Source: Gracilariopsis chorda
Taxonomy: Eukaryota; Rhodophyta; Florideophyceae; Gracilariales; Gracilariaceae
NCBI GenBank assembly: GCA_003194525.1
Contig: NBIV01000023.1
Coordinates: 124,001-188,000 of the forward strand
Length of the DNA: 64,000 bases
Direction: 5' to 3'
Shown: positions 1 through 11,305 of the stretch, in pieces
Layout of the letters: every line of letters starts with the position of its first letter
Position numbering within the stretch: position 1 is the first letter of the stretch
Made by a program: the position numbers and the translations under genes
Notes under the pieces: model-generated
The model's database searches: none
Told to the model about the DNA's origin: nothing
The model's input: the letters and a program-made list of their open reading frames with translations, nothing else

Positions 1-1387
1 TTTGCTGCGCTGTCTGCGCCACGTGCCGCTCCCGCGATCGCACTAAGTGAAGCGTATAGAGCGCCGAGAAAAAGGGGCCTGCCTGCACAGATAAGGAGAG
101 ATACGAACACAAAATGCACGCTATGTGAAACGGCCCGCGTCCACCTTTTAGGCGCCCACTTTACTTCTCATCTCCCTCCGTGAATTTGTCGACGCTGTGC
201 CTATTTTTCCACATACTTTATGTGTCACAACTCTCTGCTCGAGTTGTTTTGTGTTGCCCGACGCCGTCGGTTCAAATTGTTTGACAAGTGGTGGCCGGTG
301 CTCTTACACCACCTTCCAGCCCTCGGTGTTTGTACATCTCAAGAGCAAGCAGTTCGAATTTCTCTCAAAAGACAATCGCAAAAGGTAGGTAAAGCGAAAG
401 GTAACATACATACTTTGTAAATGAAAACAATTAAAGTGAACGAAAACCCTGCGTATGCAGCTTTCCACAAAAAGCTCCACTTGCTTTTCGCTTTTGATTA
501 CTCAAGTCACAGTTTTGCGATAACGAACGAAGCCACAGTCCGCGCGTTATTGGTTGACTCTGCGCTCATGACGGCCGCCGTCCGCCGTCCGCTTTTTGTA
601 CACTGCAGCGCCGGCCGTTGGCAATCTGAGCGCGGGGGGTGGGGGCAGGGGGAGGGGGGGTTTGTGGACAGCGCACCGATCACACGAACACTCGCCTCTG
701 CTTTTTCAAAATTAAAAAAGCCAAACACACACACAACTTGAACGCGTTCGGGTCGCCAATCACATAGCTCTGCTACTGGCGCCACCGTCGGAATGCTCAA
801 CTTTCGGTGTCGGGCCCGTTCGCCGTCTCGCTTCCACTGCCCTTCTGCAGCCTTCATTTGTTCTCGTCATGTGTACCCCCGTCGTTTTGTGGCTCCTCAG
901 CCGCGTCGTGTCGGCCACGCCTGCTCACGTCGCGTAGTGCAAGCCATCTAAATTGTGCAGCCAGTCATGTGAAAACAATACGCGCTTTCATCCGATGAGC
1001 AAACGTACAACCCGGTCCAAATCATTCGTCTCCACACCCCCCCTCCGCCAGCTCCCCCTACCCCCAGCTACCACTGCACTATGCCCCGTGCACAGCACAT
1101 TGAATACAAATACAAAAAAAAAGGCGCCTTGCCAATTAATGCACGCATTACATTTTTTTTTGTTCAAGTTTTTTATGTACAAGAAACGCAGAACATGGGC
1201 GATCCGATGCGTACGCACCACGGAAGGCTGTAAAAAGAACAAAATTATATATATACACACAAACAAAAACAAGAAGCTACAGACACACGCACATTCACAA
1301 AACACCTAGTACTCCGTGCGTGCACATACACCCCTCCCAAAACACTGTACAAAGCAAAAAGAAAAACGAGCAAAGCCGTCAACCCGT
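1..1387. other. Intergenic region downstream of the bZIP gene
   Basis: No convincing gene is seen. Short overlapping open frames exist on both strands but are low complexity, mutually contradictory and lack recognisable motifs. A CACGTG box lies at 20-25. The stretch from about 1000 to 1380 is A/C-rich on the + strand, with poly-A and AC runs. It probably includes the 3' UTR of the bZIP gene, which ends at 1388. Confidence 0.5.
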
Positions 1388-2329
1388 TCAGCCGCGGCAT
1401 CCCACGGGAGCCAGCATGTTGAACACTTCCTTCACGTCCTGCCCATCGGCCACAGACACGCCATAAGTGTGTTGCAAAAGGCTTTTCAATTGCTCTGTCA
1501 AAGCCTTGTTTTCCTCAGAGAGGCTCTTCACCTTGACGTTCAAGCAGTTGTTTTCGTCTTGAAGCTTTTGCATTTTCTGCTTGGCCTCCACTCTGCTCCT
1601 CATAGCTGCCTCTCTGTTGCGGATCGCACGGGCTGCCTTCTTGTCCACTGGCTCACAGGATACTTCAGAGTCTGACTTCATTGTGTTGGGCTCCGACTTG
1701 ACCCCAGATCCGTCCTGATCGCGACGGCTGCGGTTCCTCTTCATTGCAGCCCTTCTCAATGCACGTCGCTTGGCAGTGGCTTCCTTGGAAAGAACGGGCA
1801 GTCCACATCCATTGTCAACTGTAGTGCCATGGGCACCTGCCACAGGGGTGGGTGGAAGTGAACGCATTTCATTGTCCTCCTCAGTGCACACTGATTGCGA
1901 ACAGGGCGAAAGCGGAGCGGGCATATGTACCGCAGCGACACCAGTCACCGTTGCCACTTTGCGGGTGGTGGGTGTCACAGGCTCGAACAATTGTTCATGC
2001 TTGGCCGTATGGAGCTTCTTGTATGGCTGACAGCCGGGCGCCAATGCTGCGGCTGCGGAGCGTTTGGTACCGACAAAGGAGGAGGCTGCTGGGGGGTTGG
2101 CGGTGCGGAAGAGAGAGTCCGACACGTCAGATACTGGAGAGGGCATGTCATCGGCGGCGGGCAGAGGGGTGCTGATTGCCGATGTGTACATATCCAGTTC
2201 GGCAATGATGTTGTCCGTTGTGCCGAGTGGAATCGGCGCTTGGAACGATGTCATCGAGGAGACCTGGGCATCCCAAGCACAGGCGTTCATGTCGGTGGCG
2301 AAGTTAAGTTGTTGCAATGAGCAAGCCAT
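1388..2329 (-). CDS. bZIP transcription factor
   Basis: This encodes a 313-residue basic leucine-zipper DNA-binding protein, expected to act in the nucleus as a dimer. The basic region (about residues 230-250) contains the invariant N-x7-R core (RNREAAMRSR). It is followed by five leucines in exact heptads, at about residues 256, 263, 270, 277 and 284. A second basic patch (about 182-205, rich in KRR/RRD) could be an extra nuclear signal. The N-terminal half is rich in Ser/Pro/Thr/Ala and looks like a disordered activation region. The open frame extends upstream, but its first codon is GTG. The only in-frame ATG is at 2329, so that start is chosen. The basic region resembles plant bZIP60-type ER-stress factors (RNR-D/E-AA-x-RSR), but that subtype is only a suggestion. 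A TATA-like element lies about 265 bp upstream, and three CACGTG boxes lie beyond it. Confidence 0.9.
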   Translation of the reverse strand: MACSLQQLNFATDMNACAWDAQVSSMTSFQAPIPLGTTDNIIAELDMYTSAISTPLPAADDMPSPVSDVSDSLFRTANPPAASSFVGTKRSAAAALAPGCQPYKKLHTAKHEQLFEPVTPTTRKVATVTGVAAVHMPAPLSPCSQSVCTEEDNEMRSLPPTPVAGAHGTTVDNGCGLPVLSKEATAKRRALRRAAMKRNRSRRDQDGSGVKSEPNTMKSDSEVSCEPVDKKAARAIRNREAAMRSRVEAKQKMQKLQDENNCLNVKVKSLSEENKALTEQLKSLLQHTYGVSVADGQDVKEVFNMLAPVGCRG

Positions 2330-2588
2330 TGTGTGAGAAGTGTTGATGTGTGAAAGGGTGGTTGGCTGTGAAGCGGAACGAGTAGGAGAGGGCGATAGGC
2401 GTGTGAGAGGGTGGAAAGCGAGGAAATTAGAGGGTCGGAGCACGGGTATCGAAGGAGAGGAGCGAGGGGGGATGAGGATGGGGATGGGTAGTAGTAGTAG
2501 TTCCACGAAAGAGAACTGGATGTGATGAGGACGATGGATTGATGAGTGGGAGAGCGGAGGATTGGAGCAAAGGCGCGGAACGATTGCG

Positions 2589-2600
2589 ACTTTATATTGC
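2589..2600 (-). promoter_or_regulatory. TATA-like element upstream of the bZIP gene
   Basis: On the minus strand this reads AATATAAAG, about 265 bp upstream of the bZIP ATG. The sense strand between it and the ATG is C-rich, as expected for a 5' UTR. The position would give a 5' UTR of roughly 230 nt. It is inferred from sequence only. Confidence 0.4.
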
Positions 2601-2761
2601 CGGCGGGAGCAAACAGCGCTCAGTAAAGAATCGCGAATTATCGGCTGTTAGTGCGAGCAGGTGGCTATTCCGTGGGCAGCAGCGGCGAAAGCGTGTCGGT
2701 AGATAGGGGTGGGGGGTGGGGGAGGGGTGGGGGCGGAGGGAGGCGACGTTGAGAGAATGCG

Positions 2762-3055
2762 CACGTGAACGTCACGCACGCTCTCAACGCAGTCGGATAT
2801 GAAACGTGCGCTGTGCTCCCTTTCATGTGGGGGCATGAGTTTTCGGCGACACGCGTTGGGCACGCACTTTGCGCGTGTGTTTGACGTCGGGCGTCACGCG
2901 CGCACGTGTCTGACAGCCAGCAGGCGCGTGCCGCGCTGGGCACCACGTGCCGAAACTGTTTTGCGCGTTGATGTGCTGTCATTCGAGAAGAAGCGAAACC
3001 TTCGGCACTCGCTGCGCGCGGGGCTTAAAATTTCGCTTCTTTGTTTGGCGCCAAA
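2762..3055. promoter_or_regulatory. Cluster of CACGTG / TGACGTC boxes and an E2F-like palindrome
   Basis: CACGTG occurs at 2762-2767, 2903-2908 and 2944-2949, and TGACGTC at 2882-2888. The palindrome TTTGGCGCCAAA lies at 3044-3055. CACGTG and TGACGTC are classical bZIP (G-box/CRE) targets, and TTTGGCGC is the E2F/DP consensus. All lie 430-730 bp upstream of the bZIP start, so autoregulation is possible but inferred. Confidence 0.4.
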
Positions 3056-6000
3056 CGAACGCGCTTTTCGTTCCGAAAACCAAAAATTCAGAAGCGCTCA
3101 AAACACTTTTGGTTTCGGTATTTATTTTCTTTTTTGTTTGGCTGAAATTGAATGACACTTCGTGCTGTTTGGGAGCTGATTTTCTTCGGCTCGTGCACGA
3201 TTTTGCATGGCTGTCTCCGAAACCCGTCTGGAACAAGCATCGAAAATTCAGCTACCAAGCTCAACGCTTTTTATTATTTATTTCGAATAGAAAAGAGAGA
3301 TGAAAGAGTTGGTTATGGCTGCAGTTGGGGCGTCACGAGCAGGTCGTGTACGAATCTCCGTGTCAGTAACATCTACTGTATTAGCTGTGTGAACAACTTT
3401 CTTGCACTGAAAAGAATGCAAAAAAATGGTTGGCTTGTTGGCGGGGTTCCGATGTGCTTTTGTCGGTTTCAAACGCGGGCAGCGGGGGAAGTGAACTGGT
3501 GTGTGGCCAACGGTTGTGCAGACGCATTAGGAGCGAAACAAGCGCGATCACGCGATTTGGTGCGGTGGGGGCGGACAAGCTGACGAGCTTCGCTAAGAGA
3601 ACAATGGTAAGGACCGCTGAACAATTTGCGCTTTCACGTCAGACAACCTCCGCCCCGACACAACGTGCGTTGCTGTGCTGGCCTGTGGGTTGGGTGCGTT
3701 TGTAAGGACATCGCGCTGGTGAAAGATCTTACATCGTAACGTTTTTGTGCGGGCGACCGGTGGCCGCTACTGATGCATAGCGCGGAGTGGCGTTTTGGGG
3801 TACCCATAAGGCGGCATGCAATATCTCAATTTGAGATTCTTAAGGTATATAAACGGGTTTACCGCTACCGCCTGAGTGTTGTTATGGTGTATTTTTCTGG
3901 TACCAGTGGTTCATGCAGTTGGTAGGGACAATGTCACACTAAAAGGAACACGGTTTATACATAGATCATGTTTGAAGGAATGGGCGCTGTGGTTTTCTGT
4001 GGTTGTGTTACGTTGTGGTAGATGCGCAAGCAAGTTGCAGTGGCCGTAGGTGATGGGAACAGAAGTGCAGCTTCGGGTGACACGAGGTGGTCTGAAAGTG
4101 TAACATTTTTGCCAGCCAAGGGCACGCACTGCAGTTGCAAGCGAGGGACGGAAAAGTTTTCATGTTGGCTGAAAGTTTGTGGCGAAGGCGTGCGTGACGG
4201 TTGTGAGGGGGCTGAATTGGTGCTGTGAGAGGTGCATAAGGAGGGGGATGACACTACTAGAGCTATTTTGGTGTGTGTTGATGCGAAGAGTGGCTGAATT
4301 AGTGGCAGCTTTTTTGGCTTTATGTAGGAGTGGAAGTCATTCGTGGGGCAGGAGGTTTTTGCTTATGCATGATGGTGATAGGGGTGTGCAGCGGGTCGGT
4401 ATACGGTGGGGACGGCGTACGGTTCTGCTCGCTTTGAAATGGAGCGAAGCAGGCGCGCGGACTGATGTGCGGGATGGTATTAGATGCAGGGTGCGTCAAG
4501 GTATGAATGTTGTTGTTGTAGACGGGCGCGCACGGCAATGGCGAAAGGCGTTGCGAAACGGCAGTACGCATTCTGACGCTGTCAGTGCCGAAGCTTCCTA
4601 CAGACACTGACATAGCAGGGCCGACTGATTTTGTCGGTGCAGTTGAGCAGCGCACAATGCGAGGCGTAAAGTAGGCGACAGGGCCGGTACGACACTGGGC
4701 CGAAAATGTGACAAATACCACCTCGAGAAAAGGTTGTCATTATAGCTGCGGCCGAGGGCAGCGCACACAGAATTTTATACAATCGGCCGTTTTTGTTTCT
4801 TTTTATAAGTTTTTCTGTACATAAGTGTAAGGTGGCGTGCTTTGAAACGGGTAGTCTCGACGCAACGCGATTAAAATAGAAAGGCAGTGAGGGGCGTGGA
4901 ACGAAAAATACTAAAAGAAGTGTACATGATGGGTGCCGAAAACGAAATCGGGAAACGGAAAAATGGAGGGTGCCGATAATGCTCATTTAGAATGCTTTTG
5001 TTTTTTGCTTTTAACACAAACGCAGATTTGAGATATTTACCGGCGATTGCTACTTGTGACTACTAGCTAGTAGTGGCACGGGGTGGTGTTGGGCGGCGAT
5101 GGATAGCGGACATGAGAGCGCGTTGTGTGAGTGATGTGCGTTTTCTCTTTAAAAAACCTGGGATTGGGTGCTGAAAGTGCGGTTGAATGGAGCAATTTTG
5201 AATATGTATGGAGACGTTGTAATGGGGACGATTGGAATTGTGTGATGGGGAAATGTGACTCGTTGTAAGCTAGTGGTTTGCGATTTGAGAGATAGTGGCT
5301 TGAATTTATCGAACGAGCGGCTGCAACAGTGTTGGCGAGAATGGAATAAGCGCCCACTGCACGCGCACAGACACAGTTATGTGCTACCAAAACAAGGGCG
5401 GAAAAAAACAAGTAAATCCAAAAACAGCGGCGCTTTTCGCGCAAAAAAGAGGGCAGGAACGCCATGTTCATATTGAGAGGTATTTCGGGCGATGTTGGTA
5501 GATAAGTTGAGCGGGGGGGGGGCAGCACCAGGGCTGTAAATTTGAATTTAGTTGCGTAGTGCTCCGTTTGAGGTGTGCGATACGCAATGAAGCGCAGCGT
5601 CTGATAAGCTACAGTACACTAACTTAAGTACACATAGCATGCATATGAACGGGTGCAACGCGTGGTGCTGATCGTACAGCCAATCACATGGCAACTTGGC
5701 ACGGACAGCAAACACGTCATGCGAGCCACGCGCATGCGCGTGCGTGTCGGCAGTGGTCAACAGGAAAGAAACGCGAACAGTGCGCTACGAACGAGCGCGC
5801 TGCAGTTGGAAAGTCAAAGAAGGCGGTCGGTTTTGAAAGCGTCGGTTGCGGGAATAAACAAACAAAAATGAATGGGTGTCTGCGCCGCGAGTTAGTTGCG
5901 CGTGGTTCTTCATTGGATGGCTCATAGCCAGTTCCATTTGGATATTTGGGCGCCGATTTGTGAGCGCTTTTTTTGAGACGGCGCATGAGCAAATGTTGGC

Positions 6001-6911
6001 GCGTGCGCTTGTGAGCGTGCGCGCTGTTTTTGAAGCATACGGTTTACGTCGGCTTGAGTGGCTCCTTTTCTCGTCGTGCCGGCACTGCATGAGGGCACAC
6101 GGGCACGATGTGATAGCGGAGTGGGAGGGCAGGGATACTTGGCAAGAGTACATTTATTCATACAGCGGCATACAGCGCTGCGCCAAAGCCCGTTTTTTAA
6201 TTGGAAAAAAGACATTTTTGCGCGTTGTTTTGGCGTCTGGCACTTGGCTGCGGGGTGAGTGGCTACGAGAGCGGTTGGCAGGCGGCACCACAAGCTGCGA
6301 ATGGGCGGTTGTATGGCGCTTTCTGAGCGGAATGTGTGCGCTCACTGAGCGAGCGAGCGGCAGTGCGCATAGCGGGTGGCAGCAAATGAGAGCGCCGCGC
6401 CGCACAATACACAGACCAGGCATGTGTAGCGTGTAGATACAGCTACATTTGTAGCGTTGGTAACTTTGCGCTTTTACTGTCGCTTTTACTGCGCTTCGGT
6501 GAGCGCACAGGCGCGGAGATGTGGTGGGCATTGAGCGCAGATCGAATTGTTAATTTGTTAAAGAGTGGGAAGCATAAGCAAATAATACAAGGCGAACACA
6601 TGGAGAGTGTCGGAAAAGAACGCGGTGGTATGCGGAGAAAAGGGTGGAGTTGACGACGACGGTGGGGTAAGTGGTGTGCGAAAAATGCAGGGCGGTTCGG
6701 GGTTGGCAGTTGGGAAATCTATTTTTGCGAATATAGCAGACGCGGAGATTGGTGTCATTGCGGACGAGCGACGAAGCTCAACGTGGAGAACGAAGGGGGG
6801 GGGGGTGTGGCAACGGAAGGTGGGGGGTTGAGAGCGGGGTGGGCACTGGCGAAGGCGGCGGGGTGCGGGGGGGGGGGGGGGAATGGCGCTTTCCGGGTGG
6901 GGTGTGTGTGT

Positions 6912-7062
6912 CACGTGGGAAGTGACGTGTGCGCAGTGGGGGGCGGAGGTGGGCGTCTGAGGGGCGTGTGTGTGGCGGCAGGCGGCGCATGACGTGCGGC
7001 GCGGGGGCAACGCGCTGACGTAACTGGCGCTTGGTGTAAGAGACGCGCTTCGTCGCCACGTG
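6912..7062. promoter_or_regulatory. Putative bidirectional promoter at the composition switch
   Basis: CACGTG occurs at 6912-6917 and 7057-7062. Between them are three TGACGT-type motifs (about 6922, 6990 and 7016). The same interval is where the + strand flips from G/T-rich to C/A-rich. In known genes of this window the sense strand is C-rich just after the start, so the flip suggests divergent transcription from here. Confidence 0.3.
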
Positions 7063-9473
7063 TGGCGAGCATGCGAACCGTATTTACAGTTACTATCATC
7101 TATACCGTGTACCTTCAACGGCCGCACGTTTGCGCCGCAGCCGCTGCTCGCTCGAGGCCGCTGTAAACGACGTCAAGCACAGCGTCAGCGCCGGCGCGCT
7201 ATGTACATTTACGCCTCCGCTCCCGCCAAGTCGATGAACTCATGTCAGCGCCTTGTCTCACATGTGCTGCGAACTGAATCCACAACGGTGTAACTGTCAG
7301 CACTCCAATTCAGCAACCATAGGAGAGCCCCTTTTTTCGCCGCCTTCATCAATTCCAATTCAGCGCGCGACCTCAATTAAACAGCGCCGCACTTCTTGTT
7401 GCGTTGTGTGCGCTCCGTCCGTCGTGTTCGCCGCGCCGCCACACATCGCAAAATCGACACCCGCTGCGCCCTCCTTCCCGAATGCTCTCGAGAGCCGAAG
7501 CATGCACACCGCATCGCCACCGCACTACCAGCTCCCTCACTGAGCGAACCCCTCCGTCAACGGCCCGTTCGCTCCTTCTCCGCCCAAGCTATCACTTCCC
7601 CGACGTGAGCCATTGGTGACTCAACCCACCCTCACAGACACGCACCCATACACACACACACACACACACTAAAGCGCTCGCGAACGACTCATCACTCCCC
7701 CCTTCGCTACGATCCCCAGCACGCGCTTTGAGCTGGTGCAAAAATAATTCACCAAACTGTACTGACACCTTGTTTCGCGTTGTCCGGTGCACCGAAACAA
7801 AAAGAAAAATAAAAATAAAACAGGCTCAGTCGTCAATGACGTCAAGTGCGCCCCCCCCCCCCCAACGCCCCTGTTTCGTTTCGCGCACTTCGCTCAGCAC
7901 CCATCAAACGCACGCCCGCAATCTGTTGTGCGTAATCATTCGCGCAAACAATTCAGCTTCATCATTACTACGTACTTGCTTCCTTCGATAGCGTTACCTC
8001 ATGCACAACCGCACTCGCGCGCTGCTTCCGACTTCTGTCAATCGTATCGTAGGCGCCACTTGCCACACCAGAATTCAACAGCCGTTGTGACGCCACCCAC
8101 CCTTCGCAAACTCGCGCCTTAGCTAATCGTCATCGCGCTGCACACTTCATAATTACACACACCCAGCACATATCAGTCTTCCCGACCAACATATGCAAAT
8201 AAGCACCAAAAATCTACAACAATTCGCTCAGCACACAAACAACTCACCTGCCGTCTCCCTCTTAAAACGCCGCACCTACGCAACAGCGTCGCCTTCCGCC
8301 CAATTCTCAACCGCCCAATTCTCAACCACCCAACCACTCTGTTACCAACCAACCAGATAAGCTGCACAACTAACACAGGCGCAAATCATACAACCCTCCG
8401 GAAAGCCACCTCTCCGGTCGCGTAACCAAGCATGCTCACAGTCAAGATCTTTTTTTCTTTCGCGCCCACTCCTACACACCCACCCCACCTCCCCAACTAA
8501 AATAGCTCTCCTGCTGCCCTGCAACAATAGTCGAGCAAACTCGCACCCGTTCCTGTCACACCGACCTCATGTAATGTTAACGCGCCCAATAGACACACAC
8601 ACACACACACCCCACAATACACACGCCCAAACGCACGCGCACATCGCTAACCTTACGCTGTCGCTGTACCTGAGAAAAAAAATCTACTCTCAATTCACGT
8701 GCTTAAGCCCTCCCCCATTGTTCGAGTATCTTTGCCTTGCGTGCATAGATTTGAAGCCGACGAAAAGCTTATCGCCTGCCAACTGATCGCTAACATTAGC
8801 TGTCGTTCACACCAGCTAACAATTCCCGGATAAAGGGTGTCGCTCGTAGCGTATCAGCACTTGTATGCTGCCGTTCAACTTCCCTGCGGGCACCGTCACA
8901 TCCCTCTCGAGACCAGTAAAACATACACGCCGCCTCTGCGAGCATTCTATTTTAGCATACCCTTGTACCAAGGGTACAGCCCCCAACTACAATTTCGCAC
9001 TTTCATTTCGCACTTCTGTCAATGCAAGAAAGGAAACGTATTCCACGGGTACTCGTGTACTTTCTTCACACCTTTCAAAGCAACAGTCCAAAATCATCCT
9101 CGCAGACGACATGCAGAGAGCCCCGATTTCCTTTCGCTACAGTACCAGCTCCTACCGCTGCGTACACCTTTCTTACCAACGGTAAAACGGTACGACCGTA
9201 CCGACCGTACTCGGCTCCATACAAATCCGTATCTTTCCAACAACCCTCCACTACAAACACTTGTGTATCTACCACTTCACAAGACGATCGAATCACCGAA
9301 CTATCAGCGTGTAAAGCGTCTAGTAGCGAGCACTCCGTTCAATTCAAACCCACACTATTTGACAAAACCCCTGTACTAGTTCTTGTTTCACACGCAGTTT
9401 ATACGTTGCAGTCCGTCCTCATACACAACTAACCCGTGTTGTTGCACACCCGCACAACTTCCGCCGGTCCAGC

Positions 9474-10028
9474 ATGTCGGACCAAGTCGTGGAGGTACCC
9501 GTTCAACCTACCCCGCGCCTTCAAAAAGGCAATGCATTTACCTCCGTGCCCAACCCTCAGCAAACAGCGCCCGAAAAAGGCGCAAAACACCCCGATGACC
9601 TTATGAAACAGTTCAACCTTACTGAAATCTTAACCGAATTGCGAAGCAGAAAGCTGCGTTCTTCTTTTATGTTTCTCATCAGTGAGATTCCAAACGACGT
9701 GGTTCCTCTCAAACCGCGCTGTCCGGCAGGCTCTTTGCTCGAGATTGCCATGCAACCAGTCAATGAGGATGAGAGACGACTTGAGTTGTTTGATGAACGC
9801 GTTATAAGAAACGCTCTTACGCTTAAGGAGACGGGAGAGCCGGTCAAGATGCCGGATTGGTTGCAAGTTGAACAGCCATGGGGAGACGATGACAAGAAGA
9901 AACGGAGGAAGGATAAGAGGAAGAAAAAGAAGAAGAAGAAGAGGAAGAGGGAGAGGGAAGAAGGAGACGGTCTCGATTCAAATCGTCTTGATGAAGAGGA
10001 ACGAAGAATGAGAAAGAAACGCAAATAG
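9474..10028 (+). CDS. Mediator subunit 19-like protein
   Basis: This encodes a 184-residue protein with a conserved-looking core (about residues 43-130) and a long Lys/Arg-rich C-terminus (about 140-184). The core begins with a short helix like MED19 (QFNLTEILTELR). It continues with an acidic/proline loop, an LLEIAM segment at the position of the SLRSLIEKPPI motif, and a short conserved tail before the basic region. The basic tail, with poly-Lys flanked by acidic residues, is typical of metazoan and plant MED19. Mediator bridges transcription factors and RNA polymerase II in the nucleus. Similarity is by pattern rather than strict identity, so another nuclear lysine-rich protein is possible. 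The ATG at 9474 follows a C/A-rich leader. Confidence 0.5.
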   Translation: MSDQVVEVPVQPTPRLQKGNAFTSVPNPQQTAPEKGAKHPDDLMKQFNLTEILTELRSRKLRSSFMFLISEIPNDVVPLKPRCPAGSLLEIAMQPVNEDERRLELFDERVIRNALTLKETGEPVKMPDWLQVEQPWGDDDKKKRRKDKRKKKKKKKRKREREEGDGLDSNRLDEEERRMRKKRK

Positions 10029-10206
10029 GGTTTTGTTTTGTCCCTATTCTCACGCCGCTCGACGTCATCTCAATGCTCATTTGGAAGCCACATCGCTTCG
10101 TTTGACATGATTAGCTGCACACAAAGGGCACAAATAGGCAACATTGTATTACCAAACTGCGTGGTCCCGAGACTCGGATGTGCTTCTTTCGGTCAATGGG
10201 TGGTTG

Positions 10207-10563
10207 CTAGTACTTTTGCATGTCGAGAAGCTGTCGATCCTTTTCTCTACGTGATGTCCGCAGAAGCATGCACAGGAGTTCGATTAGATTTGCTGCTTTC
10301 AAAGGCAAAGAGCTCACATAGAAAGTCAACAATACGTTGTACAGAATCCAAGCTGTTTTGATAAACACAGACTTGTTCGAGCAGCAAGTCAAAGACCGTT
10401 CTACAAATGCGACAAATGCCATCGGCGGGAGAACCCAAACACAAAGGGCTTTGTCATGTTTCTTCGCTTCTCGTGCTGGTCTGTCATATCGGGCCGAAAA
10501 TCTGTCGAGCTCTTCTTTAGCGGGTCGGTATTTCTGGGGATGAAGAGCCAGGTTCACGTTCAT
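10207..10563 (-). CDS. Small hypothetical protein with hydrophobic segments
   Basis: This is a 118-residue ATG-initiated frame on the same strand as the YggT gene, starting only 78 bp beyond its stop. The N-terminus is charged. Two hydrophobic stretches follow (about 42-55 and 70-98), then a basic tail. The pattern LPP-x-F-x-F-E followed by a Trp-containing hydrophobic helix faintly recalls the C-terminus of sideroflexins, but the rest of that family is absent. It could be a fragment of a decayed gene, part of the YggT 3' UTR, or a short membrane protein. Confidence 0.25.
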   Translation of the reverse strand: MNVNLALHPQKYRPAKEELDRFSARYDRPAREAKKHDKALCVWVLPPMAFVAFVERSLTCCSNKSVFIKTAWILYNVLLTFYVSSLPLKAANLIELLCMLLRTSRREKDRQLLDMQKY

Positions 10564-10641
10564 TATGCCCTTGGGAAGTGAACACTGATCTTATTTTAAT
10601 CATCTCACGGGGTCTAGACAGGAACTTTTGGAAGGGTAATT

Positions 10642-11305
10642 CTAGTTACGTGATTGCCATGGCAGTCTAAGACGGATCTGCTCCAAGAGCCCTTGTGGTC
10701 TGTGAGTAGGTTGCTTGTGATGCATCTCCGCACCCAGAGCAGCAGTAGCCTGAAAATGTTGATGCAAGACACGATAATTTGTCAGTACCAGTCACACAGT
10801 TCCGGGGACACAGCTCGCCGAAGACACAGGTACGCAGTACTTACCGATCCGAGCGCTTGAAGAACGAACAGCGCGAGCACAGGAGAGAGGTCGAGGCCAA
10901 AGATAGGGGGAACAACTGAGCGGAACAGGTTCAGATATGGGTCGCATACAGTAATGATAGGGCGAATCAGACGACTTCCCTGAATCCCAGGGAACCAAGA
11001 TAGGAGAATGCGCGCGACTGTTCCAGAAAGTCAAAAACGACATGTTAGCATCCTGTGAAAACCCAGCGCCATAGCTATGAAAGGATTGCCAAGTACGCAC
11101 CTATGACGTTCTGGTAGATGCTAAAGAACGTTACCGTGCCGCCAATTGTGGTGCTTTCTAGAACGCCATTACCCGGAATGAGCATTGCCGGAACGTCCCG
11201 TCGATATATGCGAGTATGTTTTGGAGCAAGAAGGGGAATCGGAATTGCCGCAACTCTGTTGCTCAGAACTGCTTCACGACGACGAAAATTAACAAGGTGA
11301 TTCAT
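10642..11305 (-). CDS. YggT-family plastid membrane protein (three exons)
   Basis: This encodes a 161-residue protein of the YggT/YLMG (CCB3) family. These small two-TM proteins sit in bacterial and plastid membranes and act in cytochrome b6f assembly or plastid maintenance. Exons are 11101-11305, 10845-11017 and 10642-10749. Intron 1 (11018-11100) starts GTGCGT, ends ACAG and has the branch point TGCTAAC. Intron 2 (10750-10844) starts GTAAGT, ends TCAG and has TACTGAC. Splicing joins a hydrophobic helix to the family signature: LLSWFPG, then DPYLN-x-FR, then PP-x-GLDLSP and a hydrophobic LALFVLQ segment. The first 55 or so residues are basic and could be a plastid transit peptide. The ATG at 11305 is the first after an in-frame stop. 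An unseen upstream exon cannot be excluded. Confidence 0.85.

Larger units (their letters stand above)
2330..9473. other. 7.1 kb region without a convincing protein gene
   Basis: Many open frames are present on both strands, but none shows a recognisable domain. Most are rich in low-complexity Pro/Arg/Ser/His or start at non-ATG codons. From about 4 to 7.02 kb the + strand is G/T-rich. From about 7.06 kb to the MED19-like gene it is C/A-rich. A TATATAAA element lies near 3847-3854. Poly-G (about 6863-6882), poly-C (about 7850-7862) and AC microsatellites (7650-7670, 8590-8612) are present. It may encode untranslated RNAs or long leaders. Confidence 0.5.

Noticed and set aside
5876..6436. 186-residue plus-strand frame
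   Set aside because: Starts within low-complexity G/T-rich DNA, overlaps several opposite-strand frames, and shows no recognisable fold.
6558..7127. 189-residue minus-strand frame
   Set aside because: Pro/Ser/Thr/His-rich low complexity with no motif, lying across the composition switch; likely an open frame by base bias.
8837..9379. 180-residue plus-strand frame upstream of the MED19-like gene
   Set aside because: Starts at GTG, overlaps two other frames of similar length, no domain; more likely leader or non-coding RNA.
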